Of a stretch of DNA of 64,000 bases, positions 55,543 to 64,000 are shown piece by piece. Under the pieces are notes generated by a model. It saw nothing but the letters and a program-made list of their open reading frames with translations. It did no database searches and was not told the DNA's origin. Numbering within the stretch: position 1 is the first letter of the stretch; each line of letters opens with the position of its first letter. Source of the DNA: RI-153 sp963721725 (GTDB lineage Bacteria; Chloroflexota; Anaerolineae; Caldilineales; Caldilineaceae); contig CAVRLX010000006.1 in the NCBI GenBank assembly GCA_963721725.1, positions 62,001 to 126,000 of the forward strand, written 5' to 3'. The position numbers and the translations under genes were made by a program.

Positions 55543-55965
55543 ATGAGCCAGTTGATCCGCGCCGTGATAGATACAAATGTGATCTTTGAAGGGCTGACTA
55601 GGCGTGGTGGTGCGGCGGGTTATGTGGTCGATGCCTGGATAGTCGGTCTATTTCAGGCTTATGTATCGGACACACTCTGCTACGAATACATGGATGTGCT
55701 CTCACGAAAACTCTCCCCTCAAAAATGGCTAGTTTTGGAGCCTGTTCTCGCGCATTTGCTCTCTAAAGTTGAGTTTTCGATCCCGTTCTATTCATGGCGT
55801 CCCATTTCACCAGACACGGGTGATGAGCATGTAATCGACTGTGCAATGAATGCTTCTGCGCTTGTGGTCACCTTCAATGTACGAGACTTTCGACTGGCTC
55901 AACAGGAGCTGGGTCTACGCGTGCTGACACCATCGGCATTTGTGGCTTTGCTTGTAGAGTCGTAA
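55543..55965 (+). CDS. PIN domain toxin (COG1569 type)
   Basis: A 140-aa PIN-domain RNase. AVIDTNVIFEGL gives the first Asp, DTGDEHVIDCAMNASA the Asp/Glu cluster, and VVTFNVRDF the last Asp, all three consistent with a magnesium nuclease. It probably cleaves RNA as the toxin of a toxin-antitoxin pair with the gene 27 bases downstream. Toxin-first order is less common than antitoxin-first. It has its own promoter overlapping the start. Confidence 0.82.
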   Translation: MSQLIRAVIDTNVIFEGLTRRGGAAGYVVDAWIVGLFQAYVSDTLCYEYMDVLSRKLSPQKWLVLEPVLAHLLSKVEFSIPFYSWRPISPDTGDEHVIDCAMNASALVVTFNVRDFRLAQQELGLRVLTPSAFVALLVES

Positions 55966-55991
55966 GGGATACCTACCCTATAGGAGGAACG

Positions 55992-56325
55992 ATGGCAAAA
56001 ATGATGATTGAGTTGCCAGAGCCTTTGCAGCAGCAACTCGAAGCACAAGCCAAAGAAGAGGGGATTCCTCTCGATCAGCATATTATCGATACACTGGTGC
56101 GCTACAGCACCCATTTCTACACAATAAAAACTCTATCCGAAGTGGAGATAGCAGAAAAACGTGTTTACTTTGAGCAACTTCGCACAAGTCTTAACAGGAG
56201 CACAAACGTACAAATTCAGTCAGCGTTGGATCAGCGAGATTTAGTTGAATCAGAGCCAGAGTTAACAGCAGATCTCTGTTGAGCGGTTGCGGCAGCGGAT
56301 TGCAGAAGCCCGGCAACTGACCTAG
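55992..56325 (+). CDS. Small ribbon-helix-helix-like antitoxin (one frame correction)
   Basis: About 110 aa after correction. The N-terminus MAKMMIELPEPLQQQLEAQA and EEGIPLDQHIIDTLVRY form a beta-strand and two helices, as in ribbon-helix-helix antitoxins of the CopG/HicB-like type. Raw translation stops at ELTADLC; one base near 56266 shifts it to QQISVERLRQRIAEARQLT and a TAG at 56325, which is an amphipathic C-terminal helix. AGGAGG lies upstream of ATG 55992. It is the presumed antitoxin for the PIN protein. Confidence 0.65.
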
Positions 56326-56411
56326 CCAGAGTAAAGCACATATCAAGCATTTCACGGTCCAACGGAAAATTACCGCCGACTTCTTGACTGACTACGCATC
56401 GCCCACACCCT

Positions 56412-59135
56412 ATGTCTAGCCGCACCGTTATCCTCTCCCATGAACATGCCGACTTTGACGCGCTGGCCTCGTTGCTGGGCGCGTCGCTGCTCTTTCCCGG
56501 GGCGATCCCTGTGCTGCCGCGCAGCATCAACCGCAATGGCCGTGCCTTTCTGGCGCTCTACAAAGGTCAGTTCCCCTTTATCGAACCGAAAGAGATGCCC
56601 AAAGGCGATGTCACACAGGCCATTCTCGTGGACACAGTTAGCGTTAATTCCGTCAAAGGCATGGACAGCGAAACCCGCTATTTGGTCATTGACCACCACT
56701 CGGCCAACGACGAATTGCCCGCGGGCTGGCAACGCTGGAGCGAGGCGCTAGGCCCCTATACGGTGGGGGCCAATGCCACGCTGCTTGTCGAAAAGCTGAT
56801 GCAGCAAGGGCAGGACGTGACGCCGGTTGAAGCCACCCTGCTGGCGTTGGGCATTTATGAAGATACGGGCAGTTTGGTCTACAAATCCACCACACACCGT
56901 GATGCGCGCTGCGTGGCTTGGCTGCTGGAAGAGGGCGCGAATCTTGAGGTTCTAAACCGCTTCATCCACTACCCGCTCAGCGAAGCCCAACAAACGCTGG
57001 CCCAGCAATTAGTCGACAATGCCGAACATTTGGAGATTGCCCGCCACACGCTGGTAATCGCCTGTGCCGATGCGCCAAATTTCGAGGATGAAATCAGCGC
57101 CATGGCCCATAAACTGCGCGCAAACTCTACGAGCCAGACGCGGTCTTTGTGCTGGTCGATCTGGGCGATCATGTGCAGGTGGTGGCGCGCAGCAACACCG
57201 ATGCCGTCAACGTGGGCCAGATCACCGAAGCGCTGGGCGGCGGCGGACATCCACGCGCAGCGGCGGCACTGGTGCGGAATAGCGATTTGACGGCGGTGCG
57301 CCAGCGTGTGGTTGCCCTGGCCCACCGCTACACGCAGCCGCCGGTGACCGTGCGCCAGATCATGAGCCGGGGACGCCCCCAAACCGTGGCCGCCGAGACG
57401 CCAATTGAAGAGGCGGTGCAGCACATGCGCCGTTATGGGCACGAGGGCTTTCCGGTGATGGCACAAGACGATGGCGGCGAAAGACTGGTGGGGATTCTCA
57501 CCCGCCGCGATGCGGACCGGGCCATGGATCACAAATTGGGTGGGCGGCCTGTGCAAAAGTTGATGCAGGCTGGCGACATTACGATTAGCCCCGACGCTGC
57601 CATTGACACGCTGCACAAGCTCATGATTGAAAGCGGCTGGGGGCAGATCCCTGTGGTGAATGACGATGGCGCGCTCATCGGAATTGTGACACGCACTGAC
57701 TTGATCAAGCTGTGGGGCGAGGATGTTGATATTGCCGACCGCCTGCCCGACGTCACCCGCCAACTTGCCGATACACTTTCGCCGATTCAATATCAACTGC
57801 TGCGCATGGCCGGCGAGACGGCCGGCGATCTGGGCTATGCGGTTTATGTGGTGGGCGGCTTTGTGCGTGATCTTCTCTTGGGCGTGTGGGCAGTGGCAAC
57901 GGCACGCTGGACATGGACATCGTCGTCGAGGGTGACGCCATCGCACTCATCAGCACCGTGCAGCAAAAGTATGGCGGGCGCGTGGTCACCCATCAACGTT
58001 TTGGCACGGCGAAGTGGATTCTTAACGATGCCAACGAGCCTGTGACCGATAGCGCGCTGCTGGCGGCGGATAATCTGCCCAGCCATCTGGATTTTGTGAC
58101 AGCGCGCACGGAGTTTTATACAGAGCCGACGGTGCTGCCGACGGTGGCCCAGGGCAGCATTAAGCTGGATCTGCACCGCCGCGATTTCACCATTAACACG
58201 CTGGCAATTGCGTTGACACCGGAACGCTGGGGCGATCTGCTGGATTTCTACGGCGGGCTGGCTGATCTGCGCCGGGGCGTGATCCGGGTGCTGCACAGCC
58301 TCAGCTTTGTGGATGATCCCACGCGCATACTGCGCGCGGTGCGTTATGAGCAGCGTTTTGATTTTCAGCTTGAAGCGCGCACATTAGAATTGCTTGAGGA
58401 CGCCGAAGAACTGATTGACCGGGTTAGCCCGGCGCGGCATTCGTCACGAGTTGGAGCGGATTTTACAGGAGGAAGAGCCGGAGAAAACGCTCCATCGTCT
58501 GGATGACTTAGCCGTACTGGCAGCCATTCACCCGGATCTGCGCGCTGCGCCACAGTTGGGGGCACAGTTCGAGAATTTGCGGCAGCGCCTCGCCAGCGGT
58601 GATCCTTTGGCACAGGCCGCTGTTGCCGACGAACCGTTGGCCCGCCTTTATTGGGGCTTGTTGGTCTATCCGTTGCTGCCCGCCACAGACCCGCCAGAAG
58701 GGGACGATGCCCCGGAAAATCGTGATGCACAGGAGGCAGACGACAGCCTGATCACACGGCTGATGTTGCGCGGGGAGACACGCACCTTGATGCGCAAACT
58801 GCGCTTTCTCAAAGCACACCGCGCCGAGTTGAGCGATCCCAGCGAGCCGCCCAGCCGCCTCACCGCCATTTTGGATCGGGCTACGCAGGCCACGATTTTT
58901 CTGCTCTCGTTGGTCGAAGATGATCCACAACTGCACGTCCATCTTCAGCGCTACTATACCGAATGGCAGCACATCCGCCCCAGCATTGACGGCGGCGAGT
59001 TGCGGCGCATGGGCATTCGCCCCGGCCCCCTCTACGGCGTGATCCTGCGGCGGCTGCGCGCTGGCCCTGCTCGATGCCGAAATCGGGCCAGGAGAGGAGG
59101 AGCGGCGGCTGGTGGAGGCGTTGCGAGAAGGGTAA
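56412..59135 (+). CDS. DHH-CBS-CBS-nucleotidyltransferase fusion protein (four frame corrections)
   Basis: Restored length is 907 aa. An N-terminal DHH phosphoesterase (VILSHEHADFDALAS, VIDHHSAND) is followed by DHHA1 with GGGGHPRAAAALV. Two CBS domains (IMSRGRPQTVAAETP, DAAIDTLHKLMIESGW) come next, then a CCA-adding/poly(A) polymerase type head (VVGGFVRDLLLG, DMDIVVEGDAI) and helical tail. Breaks are near 57123 and 57890 (base missing, or two extra) and 58440 and 59060 (base extra). In bacteria with this architecture it adds A residues to tRNA 3' ends; the DHH part may degrade nanoRNA or cyclic dinucleotides and CBS domains may sense adenylates. The last statements are inference. Confidence 0.78.
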
Positions 59136-59141
59136 GGGCAA

Positions 59142-59423
59142 ATGAAATTTGAATGGGACCAACAAGAGAAACGCAGAAGTAATCTGCGCAAGCATGGGTT
59201 GGACTTTACCGATGCACCTCTGGCTTTTACAGAGGATGCCATTATCATTGCTGACGAGAACAAAGATGATGAAGATCGGTATATACTCATTGGGACAGTC
59301 TATCGCCGCATTGTTACAATTGTGTTCACAGATCGCGATGAAGTGACGCGAATCATTTCAATGCGAGACGCAAACAAGAGAGAGCAAAAAGAATATGTCA
59401 AAAACAGACTTAACAACTATTGA
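59142..59423 (+). CDS. brnT: BrnT family ribonuclease toxin
   Basis: A 93-aa BrnT toxin. FEWDQQEKRRSNLRKHGLDF is the family N-terminus, RYILIGTVYRRIVTIVF the central sheet with Arg residues, and TRIISMRDANKREQKEY the signature C-terminal helix. BrnT proteins are RelE-fold ribonucleases. It starts six bases after the preceding gene and overlaps the BrnA-like gene by 29 bases. Confidence 0.9.
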   Translation: MKFEWDQQEKRRSNLRKHGLDFTDAPLAFTEDAIIIADENKDDEDRYILIGTVYRRIVTIVFTDRDEVTRIISMRDANKREQKEYVKNRLNNY

Positions 59424-59721
59424 TAACATGACAGACGAGGAGATCGATTACAGTGATATTCCACCTCTGAGCGAAGAACAACTGGCAAGAATGCGACCGC
59501 TAGGTGAGGTTCTACCTCACTTGGTGCAAATGCGGGAACAAATTGTCGTAGCGCTTGAAAGTGATATTGCAGAGTGGGTGCAGGAAAAAGCACAGCACTC
59601 AGCCCAAGAATACAAGATTATCGTCAACCGGGCACTGCGAGTGTACATCGAACAAGAAAAAGAGCCATTGGAAGAGACCTTGCGACGGATCATCCGCGAG
59701 GAATTACAAGCTACTGGATAG
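59395..59721 (+). CDS. brnA: BrnA family antitoxin
   Basis: A 108-aa antitoxin. TDEEIDYSDIPPLSEEQ matches the N-terminal region of BrnA proteins, and VALESDIAEWVQEKA ... KIIVNRALRVYIEQE the ribbon-helix-helix DNA-binding part. It is expected to neutralise BrnT and repress the operon. The 29-base overlap with brnT makes translation coupled. The tail EETLRRIIREELQATG is a charged helix. Confidence 0.82.
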   Translation: MSKTDLTTIDNMTDEEIDYSDIPPLSEEQLARMRPLGEVLPHLVQMREQIVVALESDIAEWVQEKAQHSAQEYKIIVNRALRVYIEQEKEPLEETLRRIIREELQATG

Positions 59722-59750
59722 TCCACCAAAGCCACACAAGGAGAAAATCC

Positions 59751-60914
59751 ATGAAGATCACCGCTATTAAACCGATCCTGGCGGCAGGCGAGACGCGGGT
59801 CTTTTGTTTCGTCAAAGTGGAGACCGATCAGCCCGGCCTGATCGGCTGGGGCGAAGCCTCGCTGGAGACCAAGCCGCGCGCCGTGGCTGGCTGCATCGAA
59901 GACATGGGGCCGATGATCCTCGATCAAGATCCGCGGAATGTGGAGCACTGCTGGCAGATCATGTATCGCAGCGGCTTCTGGCGGCTTGGCGTCATTGGGC
60001 TATCGGCGCTGTCGGGCATTGATCAGGCGCTGTGGGACATCAAAGGCAAAGAGCTGGGTCGCCCGGTCTATGAACTGCTGGGCGGCAAGGTGCGCGACAA
60101 AGTCCGCATGTACACCCATTTTGGCGGCTCCACGCCAGAGAAGATGGCCGAGAGTGCGCTCTCCAAAGTGGCAAAAGGCTGGACGGCCATCAAGACCGTG
60201 CCGGTTCCGATTACGCGCATGATTGACGGGCCAGCCATTTTGAAGCGCGCCGAAGCCGGGCTGCGTGCCGTGCGCGAGGCCGTGGGCGACGATGTGGACA
60301 TCTTGCTGGACATGCACGGGCGCGTGACGCCGCAGATGGCGATTCAATACGCCAAGCGCTTTGAGCCGTACACGCCGCTCTTCATGGAAGAGCCAGCCCA
60401 GGCCGAGAATCCGGCGGCGATGGCGGCAATTGCCAAGGCGACCAGCATCCCCATTGCCACCGGCGAACGCTTGATGACACGCTGGGGCTTCCGCGAGATT
60501 CTCGAAAGCGGCGCGGCCAGTCTGCTTCAGCCCGACACCTGCCACGCTGGCGGCATCAGTGAGATCCGCCGTATTGCTGCCATGGCCGAAGTCTATTACG
60601 CGGGCATGGCCCCGCACAACCCCTATGGCCCGGTCTCCACGGCCGCCTGTGTGCAGGTGGACTTTGCCACGCCCAACTTTGTGATTCAAGAGATGGTCGA
60701 TCCCGACATGGTCCCCGACGTGATGCGCTTTGTAAAGGAGCCGCTGGAAGTGGTGGATGGGCATATCTTGCCGCCCACCAAGCCGGGGCTGGGCGTGGAG
60801 GTGGACGAAGAAGCCTGCGCCCGCCATCAGCCCGATTTCTCCGTCTCAGGTACACGCCACTTTTTATCGCCGTATCACGCCACCCATGACGATGGATCCG
60901 TGGCGGATTCGTAA
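59751..60914 (+). CDS. Mandelate racemase/muconate lactonizing enzyme family, galactonate dehydratase-like
   Basis: A 387-aa enolase-superfamily acid-sugar dehydratase. N-terminal capping domain (MKITAIKPILAAGETRVF), then the barrel with DILLDMHGRVTP (metal Asp and the GalD-type His), LFMEEPAQAEN (metal Glu), ATGERLMTRWGF (metal Glu) and MAPHNPYGPVSTAA (catalytic His). This pattern fits D-galactonate dehydratase rather than mandelate racemase. Start ATG 59751 follows AAGGAG; the upstream in-frame ATG at 59574 lies in brnA. Followed by an aldo/keto reductase and SDRs, which fits sugar-acid breakdown. Confidence 0.85.
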   Translation: MKITAIKPILAAGETRVFCFVKVETDQPGLIGWGEASLETKPRAVAGCIEDMGPMILDQDPRNVEHCWQIMYRSGFWRLGVIGLSALSGIDQALWDIKGKELGRPVYELLGGKVRDKVRMYTHFGGSTPEKMAESALSKVAKGWTAIKTVPVPITRMIDGPAILKRAEAGLRAVREAVGDDVDILLDMHGRVTPQMAIQYAKRFEPYTPLFMEEPAQAENPAAMAAIAKATSIPIATGERLMTRWGFREILESGAASLLQPDTCHAGGISEIRRIAAMAEVYYAGMAPHNPYGPVSTAACVQVDFATPNFVIQEMVDPDMVPDVMRFVKEPLEVVDGHILPPTKPGLGVEVDEEACARHQPDFSVSGTRHFLSPYHATHDDGSVADS

Positions 60915-60917
60915 AAA

Positions 60918-60992
60918 CGTAGTGCGTGGTGCGTAGTCCGTAATGTTTCATCAGTCATGAGACACGAACTACGCACCACGCACTACGCATCA
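60918..60992. repeat. Intergenic hairpin, CGTAGTG-word family (A)
   Basis: CGTAGTGCGTGGTGCGTAGT pairs with ACTACGCACCACGCACTACG around a loop with CATCAGTCATGAGACACG. Confidence 0.8.
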
Positions 60993-61025
60993 CCCTATCA
61001 TTTAATCCACAAGGAGCATCTTTTC

Positions 61026-61966
61026 ATGCAATACCGACAACTTGGCAATTCTGGTCTGCGCGTTTCCACCATCGGGCTGGGCACGAACCAGTTCGGCGGC
61101 AAGGTGGATCAGAACGGCGTCAACGAGATCATCGACGGCTGCCTTGATCTGGGCATCAACCTTATCGACACCGCCGATGTCTACGCTGGGACGCGCTCGG
61201 AAGAGACGCTGGGCGTGGCGCTCCAGGGCAAGTGGGACAAGGTGGTGTTGGCGACCAAGGGCTATAACAAGACCGGCGAAGGGCCAAACGATTACGGCAA
61301 TTCGCGCTATCATCTGGTCAACGCCGTGGAGGCCAGCCTGCGCCGCCTGCAAAGTGACCACATTGACCTTTATCAGCTTCATCGCTGGGACACAACCACG
61401 CCGATTGAAGAGTCGCTGCGGGCGTTGGATGACTCTGGTGCGCGCCGGCAAGATCCGCTACATTGGCGCGTCCAACTTCATGGCGTGGCAGTTGAGCCGT
61501 GCCAATCTGCTGGCCGAACTCAAAGGATTGACCTCATTCATTTCCATTCAGCCGCACTATCACATGTTCGAGCGCGATCTGGAAAACGAGATGATCCCCT
61601 TCTGCAACGCGCACAACGTGGGCATCCTGCCCTACTTCCCGCTGGCGGGCGGCTTCCTCACCGGCAAATACAAGCGCGGCGAGGCGGCCCCCGCCGGATC
61701 CCGCGGCGAGAACAGCCCCTATGTGCAAAAGTACATGACCGACGCCAACTACGACAAAGTGGAGACGCTCACGGCCTGGGCCGAGGAACGCGGTCACAGC
61801 ATGGCCGAACTGGCCCATGCCTGGCTGTTGGCCCAGCCGCAGGTCAGTTCGGTGATCTCCGGCGCCACGAAGCTTGCCGCAGGTGCAGAGCAACGCCAAA
61901 GCCGCGGATCGGTTGTTGAGCAAGGAAGAGCACGCGGAAGTGAACAAGGTGCTAGCAGGGGAATGA
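61026..61966 (+). CDS. Aldo/keto reductase (two frame corrections)
   Basis: About 312 aa after correction. The catalytic tetrad is visible: Asp and Tyr in NLIDTADVYAGTRSEE, Lys in VVLATKGYNKTG and His in YQLHRWDTTTP. Breaks are near 61435 (extra T; ALDD to LVRAGKIRYIGASNF) and 61880 (extra base; ATKLA to QVQSNAKAADRLLSKEEHAE). The corrected end is VNKVLAGE and TGA at 61964. It reduces an aldehyde or ketone with NADPH. ATG 61026 follows AAGGAG. Confidence 0.82.
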
Positions 61967-62032
61967 TGCGTAGTGCGTGGTGCGTAATTCGTGCTGATAT
62001 ACGCACCACGCACTACGTTGCAAGCCATGACT
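61967..62032. repeat. Intergenic hairpin, CGTAGTG-word family (A)
   Basis: TGCGTAGTGCGTGGTGCGTA pairs with TACGCACCACGCACTACGT around ATTCGTGCTGATA. Confidence 0.8.
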
Positions 62033-62056
62033 GGCGAAAGAGAAGGAGCGCGCACA

Positions 62057-62830
62057 ATGGACATCCAAAATCGCACGATTCTCATTACCGGCGGCGGATC
62101 GGGACTGGGCGCGGCGACGGTGCGCCTGCTGGCGGGTGAATATCATGCCAATGTGGTGATTGCCGATGTAGATGAGGCGGGCGGCACGGCGCTGGCCGCA
62201 GAGATCGGCGCAAACGCTCGCTTCATCCACACCGACGTGACCGACGCCGACGCCGTGAGCGCAGCCGTGGATCTGGCGGTCAGCGCCTTTGGCGAACTGC
62301 ACGGGCTGGTCAACTGCGCCGGGATCGGCACGGCGGGGCTGGTGGTGAACCGCGACGGCACGCCCCACAGCCTGGATGCCTTTGCCCGCACGGTGACGGT
62401 GAACCTGGTGGGCACGTTTAACTGTATTCGGCTGGCGTCGGCGGCGATGGCGAAAAACAACGCCACCGGCGACGGCGAGCGCGGCGTCATCGTTAACACG
62501 GCCTCGGTGGCGGCGTTTGACGGGCAGATCGGGCAGGCCGCCTACAGCGCGTCCAAAGGCGGCATTGTGGGCATGACACTGCCCATCGCCCGTGAACTGG
62601 CCCGCCACGGCATCCGTGTGATGACAATTGCGCCGGGGACGATGGACACGCCGCTGTTGCGCGGCCTGCCCGAAAAGGCCATGACCGCGCTGGAAGCGCA
62701 GATCCCCTTTCCGCCGCGGCTGGGCCGCCCCAGCGAGTTTGCGGCGCTGGTGGGGCACATCTTCGCCAACCCCTATCTCAACGGCGAAACGATTCGGCTG
62801 GACGGGGCCGTGCGGATGCCGCCACGCTAA
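62057..62830 (+). CDS. Short-chain dehydrogenase/reductase, HSD17B10-like
   Basis: A 257-aa SDR with intact frame. LITGGGSGLGAATVRLL is the cofactor motif, LVNCAGIGTAGLV the NNAG-type segment, VIVNTASVAAFDGQIG the catalytic Ser region and AYSASKGGIVGMTL the Tyr/Lys pair. The overall pattern resembles type II 3-hydroxyacyl-CoA dehydrogenases. The ATG at 62057 follows AAGGAG. Its last four bases overlap the 3' end of the convergent spoVS gene. Confidence 0.87.
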   Translation: MDIQNRTILITGGGSGLGAATVRLLAGEYHANVVIADVDEAGGTALAAEIGANARFIHTDVTDADAVSAAVDLAVSAFGELHGLVNCAGIGTAGLVVNRDGTPHSLDAFARTVTVNLVGTFNCIRLASAAMAKNNATGDGERGVIVNTASVAAFDGQIGQAAYSASKGGIVGMTLPIARELARHGIRVMTIAPGTMDTPLLRGLPEKAMTALEAQIPFPPRLGRPSEFAALVGHIFANPYLNGETIRLDGAVRMPPR

Positions 62831-63135
62831 CCGACCAGGGCCATGTCGCTGGATTGCAGGTGAATGGCAATGCTGGGGCGCACATAGACAAAAAAGCGCA
62901 CGGCGGTGCGCATCTCGCCGCCAAGTTCCACCGAGGTAAATTCTGGGATCACATAGAGATCAATGCCGTCTTCGGCAAGGTAGCTGCGGGCAATCACAAT
63001 GGCTTTCACGGCTTGATTGACGGCATTGGCCCCCACGGCTTGTAACACAGCTTCTTGGTGCTCTCGGATCACACCGGCCACGGCTCCGGCGACCAATGAG
63101 GCTTCTGATTGGGATGCGACGCGAATAATGTTCAT
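62827..63135 (-). CDS. spoVS: Stage V sporulation protein S (SpoVS) family
   Basis: A 102-aa Alba-like SpoVS protein. VASQSEASLVAGAVAGVIRE and QAVGANAVNQAVKAIVIARSYL match the family; ELGGEMRTAVRFFVY is the last strand. ATG 63135 is preceded by AGGGGAG. SpoVS affects sporulation and septation in Bacillus and is found widely, including in non-spore-formers where its role is unknown. The C-terminus is about 15 residues longer than usual. Confidence 0.87.
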   Translation of the reverse strand: MNIIRVASQSEASLVAGAVAGVIREHQEAVLQAVGANAVNQAVKAIVIARSYLAEDGIDLYVIPEFTSVELGGEMRTAVRFFVYVRPSIAIHLQSSDMALVG

Positions 63136-63396
63136 GGTTCTCCCCTGGGATGATGAAATTGGTGCAAAATACAACGTGAAGGAACGACGCTTCTGTGTTC
63201 TCACCCTTGCGCCAGCATAGCGAAGTTGACCTCTACGCGGACTCAACACTTCCTCACCAATTCCTCGCCGATTGCTCTTTTGGGGCAGCCCCGAAACGGC
63301 TTAAATTCGTGCGCAATTTACGTCGATCCACGCGGCGTCGGGTACAATAGGGGCATCTTCAAGAGACCCAACCCACCCATTCAAGGAGAGTACCCC

Positions 63397-64000
63397 ATGC
63401 AACTTCAAAACAAAGTCGCCTTTGTCACCGGCGCAGGCTCGGGCATTGGCAAAGGTGCCGCCGTGCGCATGGCCCAAGAAGGGGCCAAAGTCGCCATCCT
63501 CAGCCGCACAGAGAAGCAGCTTCAAGATGTAGCCGCCGAGATCGAAGCGGCGGGCAGCGAGGCGCTGATCATCACCGGCGACGTCTCCGACGCGGACGTG
63601 ATGGAAGCATCTGTGCAGCAGATCGTGGACAAATGGGGGCGGCTGGATATTGTGGTTGCCAATGCTGGCATCAACGGCGTCTGGACCTCGATTGAGGAGA
63701 TGACGCCAGAGGAGTGGGACAAGACCATGGACATTAACCTCAAAGGAACCTTTCTCACGATTAAATACGCCACGCCCCATCTTAAAAAAGCAGGGCGGCG
63801 CGATTGTGGTGGTCTCGTCGGTGAATGGCACGCGCATGTTTAGCAACACTGGGGCCACGGCCTATGCCGCCTCCAAAGCGGGGCAATTAGCGATGACCAA
63901 AATGCTGGCCCCGGAACTGGCCCCGCACAAGGTACGCATTAACTGTATCTGCCCCGGGTGGATCCAGACCGAGATTGGCGAAAACACCGAGCACCGCAAC
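63397..64000 (+). CDS. Short-chain dehydrogenase/reductase, 3' end outside the window (one frame correction)
   Basis: The first about 200 residues of an SDR. VAFVTGAGSGIGKGAAVRM is the cofactor motif and VVANAGINGVWTS follows. An A6 run near 63787 should be A5: then LKK continues QGGAIVVVSSVNGTRM. YAASKAG is the catalytic Tyr/Lys pair, and INCICPGWIQTEI the conserved Pro-Gly loop. Start ATG 63397 follows AAGGAGAG. The gene runs off the right edge. Confidence 0.85.

Noticed and set aside
2507..59135. Programmed +1 frameshifting as the cause of the frame breaks
   Set aside because: Sites share no slippery codon, stop or stimulatory structure, occur at random positions in unrelated enzymes, and often lie in homopolymers.

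Overview
The window is a dense, GC-rich (roughly 60%) bacterial chromosome segment of about 59 protein genes. I see no tRNA, rRNA, CRISPR array, IS element or prophage gene. Lipoprotein solute-binding proteins with Ala/Pro/Glu-rich linkers after the lipobox, a SpoVS-type protein, a DHH-CBS-CBS-nucleotidyltransferase fusion and the abundance of amidohydrolases, M20/M24 peptidases, Gfo/Idh oxidoreductases and dipeptide-type ABC transporters suggest a heterotrophic Chloroflexota bacterium (Caldilineae/Anaerolineae-like). That assignment is an inference; no phylogenetic marker is present.

Layout. 278-23721 (minus): a long co-directional array that in transcription order reads GntR regulator, aminotransferase, M24 hydrolase, amidohydrolase, M24 relic, ABC transporter 2 (SBP, DppB, DppC), M20 peptidase, amidohydrolase, ABC transporter 1 (SBP, DppB, DppC), Gfo/Idh, TIM-barrel protein, D-2-hydroxyacid dehydrogenase, amidohydrolase, aminotransferase, Gfo/Idh, epimerase. 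23905-28943 (minus): urease operon ureD-A-B-C-F-G, without ureE. 29112-37017 (minus): two M20 paralogues, Gfo/Idh, M24 and M14 peptidases, with a UPF0175/DUF3368 toxin-antitoxin pair on the plus strand between the M20 genes. 37164-37967: IclR regulator, divergent from a plus-strand cluster (38542-55501): ABC transporter 3, D-2-hydroxyacid dehydrogenase, two DUF4438 paralogues, SDR, VOC protein, Ldh-family dehydrogenase, a catalytically dead aminotransferase-like protein coupled to an active one, AstE/AspA-type hydrolase, M20 peptidase, allantoinase/dihydroorotase-like and 8-oxoguanine-deaminase-like amidohydrolases. 55543-64000: PIN and BrnT/BrnA toxin-antitoxin modules, the DHH-CBS-nucleotidyltransferase, a galactonate-dehydratase-like enolase, aldo/keto reductase, two SDRs and SpoVS.

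Together the genes read as a scavenging island: peptides or other small N-rich compounds are imported, hydrolysed by M14/M20/M24 enzymes and cyclic amidohydrolases, transaminated, and the keto/hydroxy acids reduced or oxidised; urease would release ammonia from ureides. None of the three transporters has its ATPase subunits here.

Two features dominate the sequence. First, almost every intergenic gap holds an inverted repeat whose arms are tandem runs of a degenerate 6-8-base word; at least six unrelated words recur, each several times. Second, 21 genes need about 32 single-base frame corrections (about 27 extra bases, 5 missing) to restore full-length proteins. Many lie in short homopolymers, which points to sequencing/assembly error rather than decay. 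Coordinates for these genes span the whole restored reading frame.
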